From Stigmatella aurantiaca (GTDB lineage Bacteria; Myxococcota; Myxococcia; Myxococcales; Myxococcaceae), in contig NZ_FOAP01000028.1 in NCBI RefSeq assembly GCF_900109545.1, forward strand, positions 62,001-126,000: a DNA stretch of 64,000 nt. The letters are read 5' to 3'. Shown here piece by piece: positions 8,385-16,087 of the stretch. The position numbers and the translations under genes were made by a program. The notes under the pieces are model-generated. The model did not search any database, was not told where the DNA came from, and saw only the letters and a program-made list of their open reading frames with translations. Position 1 is the first letter of the stretch; every line of letters begins with the position of its first letter.

Positions 8385-9329
8385 ATGGAGCAGGTGCCCT
8401 CGTTGGCCACGGCGTTTCTCATGCACGCGAAGGTGCGCTTTGTTCCTCCCGAGCATGGCTCTGCCTTCGAGAGCCTGCTCGTCCATGCCTGGGAGACCGC
8501 ACGCGCGCAGTGGCCCGCCGTGGAGCTCCCCGCCGAACCCTTCGTGGCGTACCTCGCCGAGCGGATTCCCGAGACACCCCCTCAGAGTCCCCTCGAACCG
8601 CTCCTCGCGCAGATGTCCCTGGCGGAGCTCTTCCTCGCCTGTGCTTGCGTGCGAGGGATTCCCTCCGCCCTGGAACTCTTCGAGCGCCATTACCTCGCGA
8701 GGCTGCCCGCGTTGCTCCGGAGCCCCAAGCAGCCCGATGCGATGATCGACGACGTGTGCCAGTTGGTGCGGGTGAAGATCCTGGTTCCCACGGGCGAAGG
8801 CGGTCCCAAGATCGCGGAGTACACCGGGCGTGGCGCCTTGCTGAGCTGGGTGCGCGTCACCGCCGTGCGCATCGCCATCAAGCTGCAGGCCGTCGAGAAG
8901 CCCGCGGCGCATGAAGACACGGACACCCTCTTCGCGGCGCTGCCGGCGCCTGGGGCCAATGCGGAGCTGGATCTCATCAAGCGGCGCCACCACACCGATT
9001 TCCGCCAGGCCGTGAGCGAAGCCTTCTCCGGGCTCTCGAATGACGAGCGCCACCTGTTCCGCCTGTACTTCGTCGATCAGCTGTCGATGTACGAGCTGGC
9101 CGCGCTCTTTCGCGTCAATCAATCCACGGTCTCCCGCTGGCTGAAGACCGCACGGCAGCGAATCTACGAGGAGACGCAGCGCCGTTTGCAGGCACGGCTG
9201 GGCCTGTCCCCCCGCGACTTCAAGAGTTACCTGGCCGTCCTCGACAGCCAGCTCGAGCTGCGCATCAGCCAGCTCCTGCGCGCCGAGGACGAGGCGCCCC
9301 GGGCTCACAAACCCGATGGACCCCCATAG
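8385..9329 (+). CDS. Sigma-70 family factor, myxobacterial multicopy type
   Basis: Predicted RNA polymerase sigma factor of 314 residues. The C-terminal region 4 helix-turn-helix is clear (YFVDQLSMYELAALFRVNQS, then TVSRWLKTARQRI), and the middle resembles region 2 (VRVKILVPTG...ISWVRVTAVR-like stretch, about 125-165). The overall length and divergence fit the lineage-specific sigma family known only in multiple copies in Myxococcales (TIGR03001 type, from memory). Such genes are often paired with a Ser/Thr kinase gene, as here. Start could be ATG 8385 or 8421 (M13). The last 25 bases overlap the 3' end of the convergent ADYC gene. Target promoters are unknown. Confidence 0.75.
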   Translation: MEQVPSLATAFLMHAKVRFVPPEHGSAFESLLVHAWETARAQWPAVELPAEPFVAYLAERIPETPPQSPLEPLLAQMSLAELFLACACVRGIPSALELFERHYLARLPALLRSPKQPDAMIDDVCQLVRVKILVPTGEGGPKIAEYTGRGALLSWVRVTAVRIAIKLQAVEKPAAHEDTDTLFAALPAPGANAELDLIKRRHHTDFRQAVSEAFSGLSNDERHLFRLYFVDQLSMYELAALFRVNQSTVSRWLKTARQRIYEETQRRLQARLGLSPRDFKSYLAVLDSQLELRISQLLRAEDEAPRAHKPDGPP

Positions 9330-10375
9330 GACTGGTTGCGCAGCAGCGCTGCCGCCGGGCTCAGGTCCACGCGCCGCACCGCGCAGCGGTCTCCCTCGCC
9401 CAGGTCAAGCACCGCGTCCGCGCTGAAGCGGCCGGGACACTCCTGAAGCACTGTCTCCAGGGCACGGCCATCGCGGGTCCGCGCCAGGCAGGTGGCGCCA
9501 TCCGGCGCCCAGGCGGCCTCGAACGAGGCCCGCGCGACATCCCATTCCGCCGAGGACTCTGTCGTCCGGGCCAGCACCCCGAGCCGGTCGTACATGTCGA
9601 TGGCGGTTTCCTGGCGCGTGTGGCTGCGGCCATTGCCGCAGTAGTCCGCGCGGGCCATGCGCGTACACGCCTGGTGGAGAGCCGCCAACGACTGCCCATC
9701 GCGGTGCTCCCAGGGCTTGTAGCCCCAGCGAATGCACTTGGTGAGGGCGCCATTCTCGCAGGCGAAGGTGAGCTGGCCGGGGACGTCCTGACGGGCACCG
9801 CTCGCATCCCAGACGCCTTGAATCGCCAACGCCCGGGGGTCCGGCACGCGGTCCAGGGCGACGCAGGGGTTCTCCCACTCCTGGGCCAGCGCGTTCCAGG
9901 TCTCGATGCGGTACCAGACCATCCCGGGGTCCTCGGCGGAGGGCTCGGCCCCGCAGATGGCCACCTCCACCGGCTTGCCGTCGCCCGCCTTGCCCTGGAG
10001 CACGGCGCCGACCACCCCCCTGCCCCCGGGAAGCCCAGACCCGGAGGTGGAGACGGCCACCAGTCGCCCACCGTCGAGCTTCAGTCCCTTCACCTGAGCA
10101 TCCGCCTGCCGCAGGGGCTCCAGGCTGGCGGAGACGAGCACGCTGCTGCGCTCATCGGCCGCCTTGCCGGCATCCCAGTCCCGCCGGGTGCCCCACAACA
10201 GGGTCCCCTGGGGTTTGACGGTCCGCTGGGGCGCCCGCGACTGGCACCGCCGCTCGTAGCGCTCTGTGCCGGGCGCGGGCGGGCTCCCTCCCCCAGACCG
10301 GGGATTCCCAGCGTGCGCCATCAGGGAGAACGAGAGACACACCCAGGCCAGCACCCACTTCTTCATCGCGGTCAT
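9305..10375 (-). CDS. Secreted ADYC-domain protein
   Basis: Predicted exported protein of 356 residues with a typical signal peptide (KKWVLAWVCLSFSLMAHA). The C-terminal half contains the ADYC signature (MARADYCGNGRSHT) after which a myxobacterial domain family is named, with several paired cysteines (FACENG, CIRWGYKPWE, CTRMARADYC). Function is not established for the family; members are thought to be extracytoplasmic. An AGGAG ribosome site 6-7 bases upstream supports the ATG at 10375. The 3' end overlaps the convergent sigma-factor gene by 25 bases. Confidence 0.75.
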   Translation of the reverse strand: MTAMKKWVLAWVCLSFSLMAHAGNPRSGGGSPPAPGTERYERRCQSRAPQRTVKPQGTLLWGTRRDWDAGKAADERSSVLVSASLEPLRQADAQVKGLKLDGGRLVAVSTSGSGLPGGRGVVGAVLQGKAGDGKPVEVAICGAEPSAEDPGMVWYRIETWNALAQEWENPCVALDRVPDPRALAIQGVWDASGARQDVPGQLTFACENGALTKCIRWGYKPWEHRDGQSLAALHQACTRMARADYCGNGRSHTRQETAIDMYDRLGVLARTTESSAEWDVARASFEAAWAPDGATCLARTRDGRALETVLQECPGRFSADAVLDLGEGDRCAVRRVDLSPAAALLRNQSYGGPSGL

Positions 10376-10613
10376 GGCGCTCCTCCACCTTCAGGCCGAT
10401 GGGGACCGCTCGCGGGTCCGCCGCCGGAAGAGAGCCGGGGACCTGGACATTCATGCAGGGAAATTCGACGGAGGGCCTCCGCGTCCCTTCCCCCCCCATG
10501 GCCAAGTGCTTGTTCTTCTTGGCTGTTCAGTGGCCCACACATTTTCTGCATCATTTCGCCGCTCCTTGCCTCTTCCAGGAGGGGGCGGGCCCGTCCCCTC
10601 AAAGGAGAAGCAC
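10376..10613. promoter_or_regulatory. Intergenic region between divergent ADYC and Cys-tail peptide genes
   Basis: About 240 bases without a convincing gene. Its right end carries a near-ideal ribosome site (AAAGGAG, 10601-10607) for the GTG start at 10614, and a T-rich patch around 10510-10560 is the likely place for a promoter. I saw no clear -35/-10 or sigma-54 element. Confidence 0.3.
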
Positions 10614-10784
10614 GTGGAGAACCTTGCCGCGACGCAGACCATGGAACTCGAGTTCGATTCCGAGGTGGCCCACCGGGCCTTCCTGGCCGCCCTCCAGCTT
10701 CTACAGGATGAGCAGACGCTGAGCTCCCTGCCCCTGCCCGCCGAGGGCGAGGCGGCGTGCGACTTCTGCTCGTGCACGTTGTAG
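10614..10784 (+). CDS. 56-residue peptide with Cys-rich C-terminus
   Basis: Small open frame starting at GTG with an AAAGGAG ribosome site six bases upstream, which is the main support for it being translated. The first 45 or so residues are acidic and probably helical (HRAFLAALQLLQDEQ). The last eight are CDFCSCTL, after a small-residue stretch (AEGEAA). That shape, an acidic leader followed by a short Cys/Ser/Thr tail, is what a ribosomally made, modified peptide precursor looks like, but no modification enzyme is recognisable next to it. It could instead be a small metal-binding protein. The MOSC gene follows about 60 bases downstream on the same strand. Confidence 0.5.
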   Translation: MENLAATQTMELEFDSEVAHRAFLAALQLLQDEQTLSSLPLPAEGEAACDFCSCTL

Positions 10785-10844
10785 GGAGGGGTACCCGGCC
10801 CGTGGCCGTTGCGGCGAACCCGGGCCCGGCACAGGATCCGCGAG

Positions 10845-11327
10845 GTGGACAGTCCCTCCGGAACCATTCGCGCCCTGATGCTCGCCCAGGAGCGAGGCAC
10901 GCCTATGAAGCGCGTCCTCGAAGCCGAGGCCGTGGAAGGCCAGGGCTTCACCGGCGACCGTCACAGCAAGAAGAAACCCCACGGCAAACGGCAACTGCTT
11001 CTGCTCGATGAGGCCTCCCTGCAAACCTTGCGGCTGACGCCGGGCGAGCTGAAGGAAAACGTGGTGATCGCGGGACTGCCGCTCGATGCCCTGCCTGCGG
11101 GCCAGCGCCTGGCGTTGGGAGAGCACGTGGTGGTGGAGTTGACGGAGCCCTGCGTGCCTTGCTCGAAGCTGGAGCGCATCCGCCCAGGCCTGCTCAAGGA
11201 GTCCTGGGGCCAGCGGGGCCAGCTCGCCAAGGTGCTCCAGGGCGGCGCCGTGAGGGAAGGCGACGGCGTGCGGCTGCTCGACGTCAACCCGGACGCCCCC
11301 CGCCCCATCCGCCCCAAGCTGCCCTGA
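10845..11327 (+). CDS. MOSC-domain protein
   Basis: Predicted small MOSC-fold protein of about 160 residues. MOSC domains bind the molybdenum cofactor or move sulfur in Moco-sulfurase-like proteins, usually through a conserved Cys. Seen here: the GFTGDRHSKK element near the N-terminus, a QLLLLDEASL strand, GELKENVVI, GEHVVVELTEPCVPCSKLE with the candidate sulfur-carrying Cys, and a basic tail. It is a single-domain, cytoplasmic form, like YiiM-type stand-alone proteins but shorter. The start is uncertain: GTG at 10845 has an AGGA element 8-9 bases upstream, and ATG at 10878 is an alternative that would cut the first strand. Confidence 0.75.
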   Translation: MDSPSGTIRALMLAQERGTPMKRVLEAEAVEGQGFTGDRHSKKKPHGKRQLLLLDEASLQTLRLTPGELKENVVIAGLPLDALPAGQRLALGEHVVVELTEPCVPCSKLERIRPGLLKESWGQRGQLAKVLQGGAVREGDGVRLLDVNPDAPRPIRPKLP

Positions 11328-11558
11328 GGCGCAGCACGCCCAGAGCCGGTTGGTCATGAGGGCGAGAAGCCTCATATGGCTTTGACCTTCACGCGCTCGT
11401 GACAATCCTGAACCAGGAAAAAACCAATCAACTCAAGAAGCCTGACAAGCCCGGTCAGACGATGATCAAGAATTGGTTTTGTCTTGATCTCTTTTATCAA
11501 TTATTAACAATGCCCGCGATGGCAATCCCCAGCCATCCAGTTTGTCCAAGGGAAATTC
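11328..11558. promoter_or_regulatory. A/T-rich intergenic region with an inverted repeat
   Basis: This 230-base gap is markedly richer in A/T than the window. It contains an 8-base perfect inverted repeat, GATCAAGA (11463-11470) and TCTTGATC (11481-11488), followed by TCTTTTAT. It could be a weak terminator for the MOSC gene or an operator or promoter element for the choice-of-anchor A gene that follows. An AAGGGA ribosome site lies just before the TTG start at 11559. Confidence 0.4.
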
Positions 11559-14036
11559 TTGAAAATTCCAAGCGGTGTATGCGGGCTCATGGTAGCGCTG
11601 CTGGCGCTCTCTTTTCCTGCCCTGGCGGCGCAAGGTGACTCGACGCAGAAGACTGTTCAAAAGGGATTGAACTACCTGGTCCCGGATGTCGCCGGCTTCT
11701 CCCGAAGCAACGGATGTGTGGCCTGTCACCGGCAGGGAGCGGCGCTCTTCGCCGCGGCCAGTAGCCAGGCAGCGGGCTACGCTGTCGACGCGAGCGAGAG
11801 CAGCGGGCTGGGCTACGTGTCCACCTTCATCCAGCAGCGCCAGTGGCCCTCGGGACAATGGGAGGGGCCGGGCGAGGTGGATCCCTCGGGCTACGCCCTC
11901 TTCGGCCTGGCGGGCTATGACAAGTGGGTCTCCACCCGTTACAGCCAACAACTGGTGAAGGCCGTGGAGTGGGCCTTGCCCCGGCAGCAGCCCAATGGCG
12001 CATGGATTTCGGATTATCTGGTCTTCCCTGTCAACTACGGCAACGTCCAGGCGACCGCCCGGATCATGACGGGTATTGCTCAAGCCAAGGCGCGCGTCGA
12101 TTCCGCCAAGGCCGCGCAGTATCAGAACGCGCTGACGGCCGCAGCGGACTGGCTGCGCGCCAACCGCTCCAATACAGACGCGACGGTCATGGCGTACAAC
12201 TTCCAGGGCGCCTATGCCTTGCTGGGGTTGGATGTGGCGGGGGCAACCTCCACGGATCCGGACGTCCAATTCCTGCAACAGCGGCTGCTGTCGAACTACT
12301 CCCACAGCACGAACCAGGGCTGGGGCTATAGCGCGAGCGATGCGGCGGACGAGTTCAACACCGGTGTCGTGCTCTATTCGCTGTGCCGCACGGGGGTGAG
12401 CCTGCGCAACAACGAGCGCGTCCGCCAGGCAGTCAACTGGCTGCGGGACCGCCAGGTGAACCATGGCGTGGACAAGGGTTACTGGCGGAGCGCCTCCTTC
12501 GCCACCGTGGACATTCCCACCACCTTCGCCATTCTTGGGTTGTCGTGTTTTGGCGAACTGGGGGTCAAAATCTCCGCCGAGGGAGAGGACCGGGTGATCA
12601 TCGATGCCCACGCGCCCGCTGTGCAGACCCTGACCTTCTCCCTGAAGGTCGAGAATCTCGGCGCTTTTGACGCCGTGGATACGTATGCCATTACCGTCCA
12701 GGGCGGGCTCCCGGGCTGGAATGCCTCGGTCTCCCCCTCCCCCATCAGCCTCACCTCGGGTCAGAGCAGCGTGGTGACCCTCACCGTGGAGGCGCCTCCG
12801 CTGCTGCCCGAGGGACTGCCCGTGCAGTTCACCGTGGAGGCGCGCTCCCAGACGAACAGCGCGATCTCCGCCTCGACGACCGTCACCGTCCTCACCAATC
12901 CGCCACCGCCGGTCACAGGATTGCAGACCGAGACGATCCTCACCGCGGGCGCCAATGTCACGGTGACCTCGCGCACGCAGCCGCAGCCGCTGTCGGCGAC
13001 GCCGCGCATCGCCTCCAGCCATGCCCCCATCGCCGGACCGGGCAGGGGTGTCGTCACCTTCTATATCGCAGGGAGCGCGGTGGGAACGGATGCGGATGAG
13101 GACGGAGACGGCACTTTCCGCATCGATTGGATCCCAGGGCCCACCTGGGGCGCCACGGGCGTCCAGGACTTCCGTGCCATCTACTCAGGGATTGATCTGC
13201 CAGGGCCGCAACAGGACCTGCTGCCGAGCCTCATCGCAAGCTCCATCAACTTGCAATTGGGTGAGCCAGGCCCGGTCCGCATCGATGTCCGCCTGGGGGG
13301 CTACAACCTCTTCCTGGAGAAGGACTACACCGGAGGACATGATGTCCACGGCAAGGTGGCCGCGGGTGGAAACATCTCCATGACGGGCTTCTCCGTGGGG
13401 GTGAAGCTGCCGGACAACAACATCGCCAACACGCTGGTAGCGGGCGGAAATCTGACCCTGTCGCATGGCGGCGTCTGGGGCAACGCCTTCTACGGCGGCA
13501 GCTACAGCGGCGATACGAGCACCTTGTTCGCCCGAGGCACGCTCGCGCAGGGCAAGCCGATCAACTTCACGGCTCAGTTCGCCGGACTGCGCGGTCTGTC
13601 CACCCAATTGGGGAACTTGAAGGCCAACGGCACCGTCACCCGCGAGGCATGGGGAGGCGTCATGCTCAGTGGTACGAACGCGAAGGTCAACGTCTTCGAT
13701 GTGGACGCCAGCGCCTTCATCGGCGCCGTCGTGCTGACCGTGAACGCCCCAGGGGGTTCGCTGGTGGTGATCAACATTCGCGGGACTTCGGCCACCTTCA
13801 CCGGCATCGGAAACTCGTTCAGTGGTGGCATCGATGCCCACGGCATCCTCTACAACTTCGTTGATGCCACGGCGATCACGGCCCAGGGCTACGGCTTCTG
13901 GGGCACGGTGCTCGCGCCCAAGGCCGACATCACGTTCAACAACGGCAGCTTCAACGGCGGCATCTATGCGAAGTCCCTGACGGGCGACGCCGAGGGCCAC
14001 CTGGAGCCGTTGACCGACCACGACATCTACCCTTGA
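11559..14036 (+). CDS. Secreted cytochrome c-motif/cyclase-like barrel/choice-of-anchor A protein
   Basis: Predicted exported protein of 825 residues. After a signal peptide (about 1-24) comes a CVACH heme c motif (C53, C56, H57). Residues about 60-345 resemble the alpha-barrel repeats of squalene/terpene cyclases (QWPSGQWEG, QQPNGAWISDY, NQGWGYS), here probably a non-catalytic superhelix. Residues about 350-450 form an immunoglobulin-like NEW3-type domain. The C-terminal half (about 570-820) matches the choice-of-anchor A domain (YNLFLEKDYTGGHDVHGKVA, GGNI) of secreted proteins, but I see no sorting signal after it. The start is taken as TTG with AAGGGA upstream; ATG at 11589 would leave a signal peptide without positive charge. 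Confidence 0.75.
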   Translation: MKIPSGVCGLMVALLALSFPALAAQGDSTQKTVQKGLNYLVPDVAGFSRSNGCVACHRQGAALFAAASSQAAGYAVDASESSGLGYVSTFIQQRQWPSGQWEGPGEVDPSGYALFGLAGYDKWVSTRYSQQLVKAVEWALPRQQPNGAWISDYLVFPVNYGNVQATARIMTGIAQAKARVDSAKAAQYQNALTAAADWLRANRSNTDATVMAYNFQGAYALLGLDVAGATSTDPDVQFLQQRLLSNYSHSTNQGWGYSASDAADEFNTGVVLYSLCRTGVSLRNNERVRQAVNWLRDRQVNHGVDKGYWRSASFATVDIPTTFAILGLSCFGELGVKISAEGEDRVIIDAHAPAVQTLTFSLKVENLGAFDAVDTYAITVQGGLPGWNASVSPSPISLTSGQSSVVTLTVEAPPLLPEGLPVQFTVEARSQTNSAISASTTVTVLTNPPPPVTGLQTETILTAGANVTVTSRTQPQPLSATPRIASSHAPIAGPGRGVVTFYIAGSAVGTDADEDGDGTFRIDWIPGPTWGATGVQDFRAIYSGIDLPGPQQDLLPSLIASSINLQLGEPGPVRIDVRLGGYNLFLEKDYTGGHDVHGKVAAGGNISMTGFSVGVKLPDNNIANTLVAGGNLTLSHGGVWGNAFYGGSYSGDTSTLFARGTLAQGKPINFTAQFAGLRGLSTQLGNLKANGTVTREAWGGVMLSGTNAKVNVFDVDASAFIGAVVLTVNAPGGSLVVINIRGTSATFTGIGNSFSGGIDAHGILYNFVDATAITAQGYGFWGTVLAPKADITFNNGSFNGGIYAKSLTGDAEGHLEPLTDHDIYP

Positions 14037-14041
14037 GCTTC

Positions 14042-14076
14042 GGGGCGAGGGGCTTGATGGGAGAAACCCCTCCCCC
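14042..14076. terminator. GC-rich hairpin between convergent genes
   Basis: GAGGGG (14047-14052) pairs with CCCCTC (14067-14072) around a 14-base loop, with further G-run/C-run pairing possible outside. It lies just after the stop of the anchor-A gene and before the end of the convergent small lipoprotein gene, so it could terminate either transcript. No T-run. Confidence 0.4.
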
Positions 14077-14156
14077 TGTTCAACAGCTCCACCTATTGGC
14101 AACCGCTCCTGCGGTGCCTTCTCACCCCAGATGGGCCAAGCCGCCGTCCGGCAACC

Positions 14157-14438
14157 TCAAAAACACTCACCACAGCTTCGCGCGGTGATGCCCGCGTCGA
14201 AGCTGTCGTATGGCGCGGTGTTGGACGTGCAGATCAGGTGTCCGACGTTCACCGTCCAGGTGCAGCCCCGCTCGCACGTCCACTCCACGAACCCCGAGTA
14301 GCCCGCGGGACAGCTCACTGCGGACTGCTCGGTCTGCTGAAGGTTCTCGGCGGCCTCCTCCTCCGTCGCGCCGCCACATCCCAAAGAAAGCAGTCCCGCC
14401 GCCAGCACCACGCACTGCATCAGCGTCTTGAAAGCCAT
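14157..14438 (-). CDS. Small Cys-rich lipoprotein
   Basis: Predicted lipoprotein of 93 residues: a signal peptide (MAFKTLMQCVVLAAGLLSLG) with lipobox LSLGC, an acidic linker, then a domain with six cysteines (SCPAGY, WTCERGCTW, LICTS, SCGECF), likely disulfide-bonded outside the membrane. I do not recognise a characterised family; similar tiny lipoproteins are common in myxobacteria. It lies downstream of xerC on the same strand, 64 bases away. Confidence 0.6.
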   Translation of the reverse strand: MAFKTLMQCVVLAAGLLSLGCGGATEEEAAENLQQTEQSAVSCPAGYSGFVEWTCERGCTWTVNVGHLICTSNTAPYDSFDAGITARSCGECF

Positions 14439-14502
14439 TCGTCTCTCCTGGAATCCCTTCCGGGTTTATCCCAGTTTACACGATACGCTTTGGAAGACGG
14501 TG

Positions 14503-15405
14503 TTACGCGCGCGGGTGCGCGGCGTCGTAGACCTGCTGGAGCTGCTCCACCGTCACGTGGGTATAGCGCTGTGTCGTGGACAGGCTGGCGTGCCCCAACA
14601 GCTCCTGGATGCTGCGCACGTCCGCCCCTCCGCCCAACAAGTGTGTGGCGAACGAATGGCGCAGCGCGTGCGGGCTCACCTTGCGCGTCAGGGCGCACTT
14701 CACCACGTATGTGTCCAGGTGCCGGGCGATGCTTCGCGGTGTCAGGCGCCCGCCCCGGTAGTTGAGGAACATGGCCTCCGGATCCTGCCCCGCGTGTGCC
14801 GTGGCCAACAGCTCCCCCCGGCGCGCCAGATAGGCCTCCAGCGCCCGGATGGAGGGCTCGTTCACCGGGCACAGGCGCTCCTTGCTGCCCTTGCCCATCA
14901 CCCGGACGATGCGCCCGCTCCGGTCCACGTCCAGCAGGTTCAGGCCGCACAGCTCGCTGATGCGCAGGCCGCCGCCGTAGAGAATCTCCAGGATGGCCCG
15001 GTCCCTCAGCCCCAGCACCGTCTTGAGCGACGGCATCTCCAGGATGGCGAACACCTCGTCCACCGGCAGCACCTTGGGCAGGCTCTTCGGCAGCTTCGGG
15101 CTCTTCACCAGCTTGGCGGGGCTTGCCGGGAGCAGCTTCTGGCGCACCAGGTACCGGTAGAAGGACTTGATGCTCGCCAGCCGCCGGCCCCGGCTCGAGG
15201 CGGCGTGGTCCACCGCCAGCGTGCCCAGGTACCCGCGGATCGCCGCGTGCGTGCCCGCCAGCAGCGTGAGCTTCATCGTCCCCACCAGGTACTTCTCGAA
15301 GTCGGTGAGATCGATGAGGTAGTTGCGCACCGTGTGCGGCGAGGCCCCCTTCTCGTGCTCGAGGTGGACCCGGAACTTCTCCAGCAGTGGCGACAGCGGC
15401 TCCAT
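14503..15405 (-). CDS. xerC: Tyrosine recombinase XerC
   Basis: Site-specific tyrosine recombinase of 300 residues, the usual XerC/XerD length. The N-terminal SAM-like DNA-binding domain covers about residues 5-88 (HTVRNYLIDLTDFEKYL). The catalytic domain shows all expected residues: Arg in GLRISELC, Lys in GKGSKER, His-x-x-Arg in HALRHSFATHLLG, His in LGHASLSTTQ, and the nucleophilic Tyr in TQRYTHV. With XerD it should resolve chromosome dimers at dif. No phage or integron signature adjoins it, so a housekeeping role is more likely than an integrase role. Between xerC and xerD I favour xerC only moderately. Confidence 0.88.
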   Translation of the reverse strand: MEPLSPLLEKFRVHLEHEKGASPHTVRNYLIDLTDFEKYLVGTMKLTLLAGTHAAIRGYLGTLAVDHAASSRGRRLASIKSFYRYLVRQKLLPASPAKLVKSPKLPKSLPKVLPVDEVFAILEMPSLKTVLGLRDRAILEILYGGGLRISELCGLNLLDVDRSGRIVRVMGKGSKERLCPVNEPSIRALEAYLARRGELLATAHAGQDPEAMFLNYRGGRLTPRSIARHLDTYVVKCALTRKVSPHALRHSFATHLLGGGADVRSIQELLGHASLSTTQRYTHVTVEQLQQVYDAAHPRA

Positions 15406-15448
15406 GGCCCGAAGCGTAGACGGCTTCGGGCCGCCCGCAAGCTTCCCC

Positions 15449-15955
15449 TCAGGCGGCGATGCTGCGCAGGAACCGGAAGTGCACGCCCTTGGGACGGATG
15501 CGCGGCGACATCGGCGTCGCCACCGGCGCGTCGCCCAGGAACACCGAGGCGAAGAGCCGCTCCGCCGTGGCCCGGCTGACCGTCATCCGTTCGGCCAGCT
15601 GCGTATACGTGAACGTGTGCACCAGCCCGCCGCTCAGCACGTAGAACTGGAGCTGCGAAAGCTTCACGCCCCGGGCCACGTGCCGGTATTCGCGCAGGAA
15701 GCCGTTCTGCGTGCCGAAGGTGGCGGGGCCCTCGGCCACCAGCTCGAACTGCTCCGTCACCTTGCGCAGCATCGGCAGCACCCGCGCCGCGTGCTGCCCC
15801 AACCCCTCTCGCGGCGCCGCCGGCTCGGACGACACCGCCAGGCTGCTGCGGAAGCCCTTCTCCATCGGCCCCACCGCGACGATCTGCGTCGCGTCCGACC
15901 AGCCCTCCGGCAAGGACATCCTCAGGTTGCCGTGCTGCATCGTTCGCGAACTCAT
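15449..15955 (-). CDS. DcrB/DUF1795-like protein
   Basis: Predicted cytoplasmic protein of about 168 residues taken from ATG 15955; the frame stays open further upstream to 16018 but that part is Pro-rich and unlikely. The layout (NLRMSLPEGWSDATQIVAVG, a central QNGFLREY segment, KLSQLQFYVLSGGLVHTFTY and an RATAERLFASV helix) resembles DcrB/DUF1795 proteins, whose function is poorly defined. It lies 43 bases upstream of xerC on the same strand and could be co-transcribed. Related forms occur near secretion and PAAR genes elsewhere, but none of those is seen here. Confidence 0.55.
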   Translation of the reverse strand: MSSRTMQHGNLRMSLPEGWSDATQIVAVGPMEKGFRSSLAVSSEPAAPREGLGQHAARVLPMLRKVTEQFELVAEGPATFGTQNGFLREYRHVARGVKLSQLQFYVLSGGLVHTFTYTQLAERMTVSRATAERLFASVFLGDAPVATPMSPRIRPKGVHFRFLRSIAA

Positions 15956-16087
15956 GGGCGGGGTGTCCTTCGGGGCCGGGAAAGCCGCCCCGGTGCTCCG
16001 TGGCGGCCTTTTATCCACATTATCGCACCATGTGCTCCATTGTTTCCGCTACACCTACCTTTACCTTCACCTTAGAAGGCAAGAAAC

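Noticed and set aside
10500-10613. A sigma-54 (-24/-12) promoter before the 56-residue peptide
   Set aside because: GG and GC dinucleotides in the T-rich patch are four bases too far apart for sigma-54.
14503-15405. The tyrosine recombinase as a phage or integron integrase
   Set aside because: No att-like repeats, tRNA or phage genes adjoin it, and the length and motifs are those of XerC.
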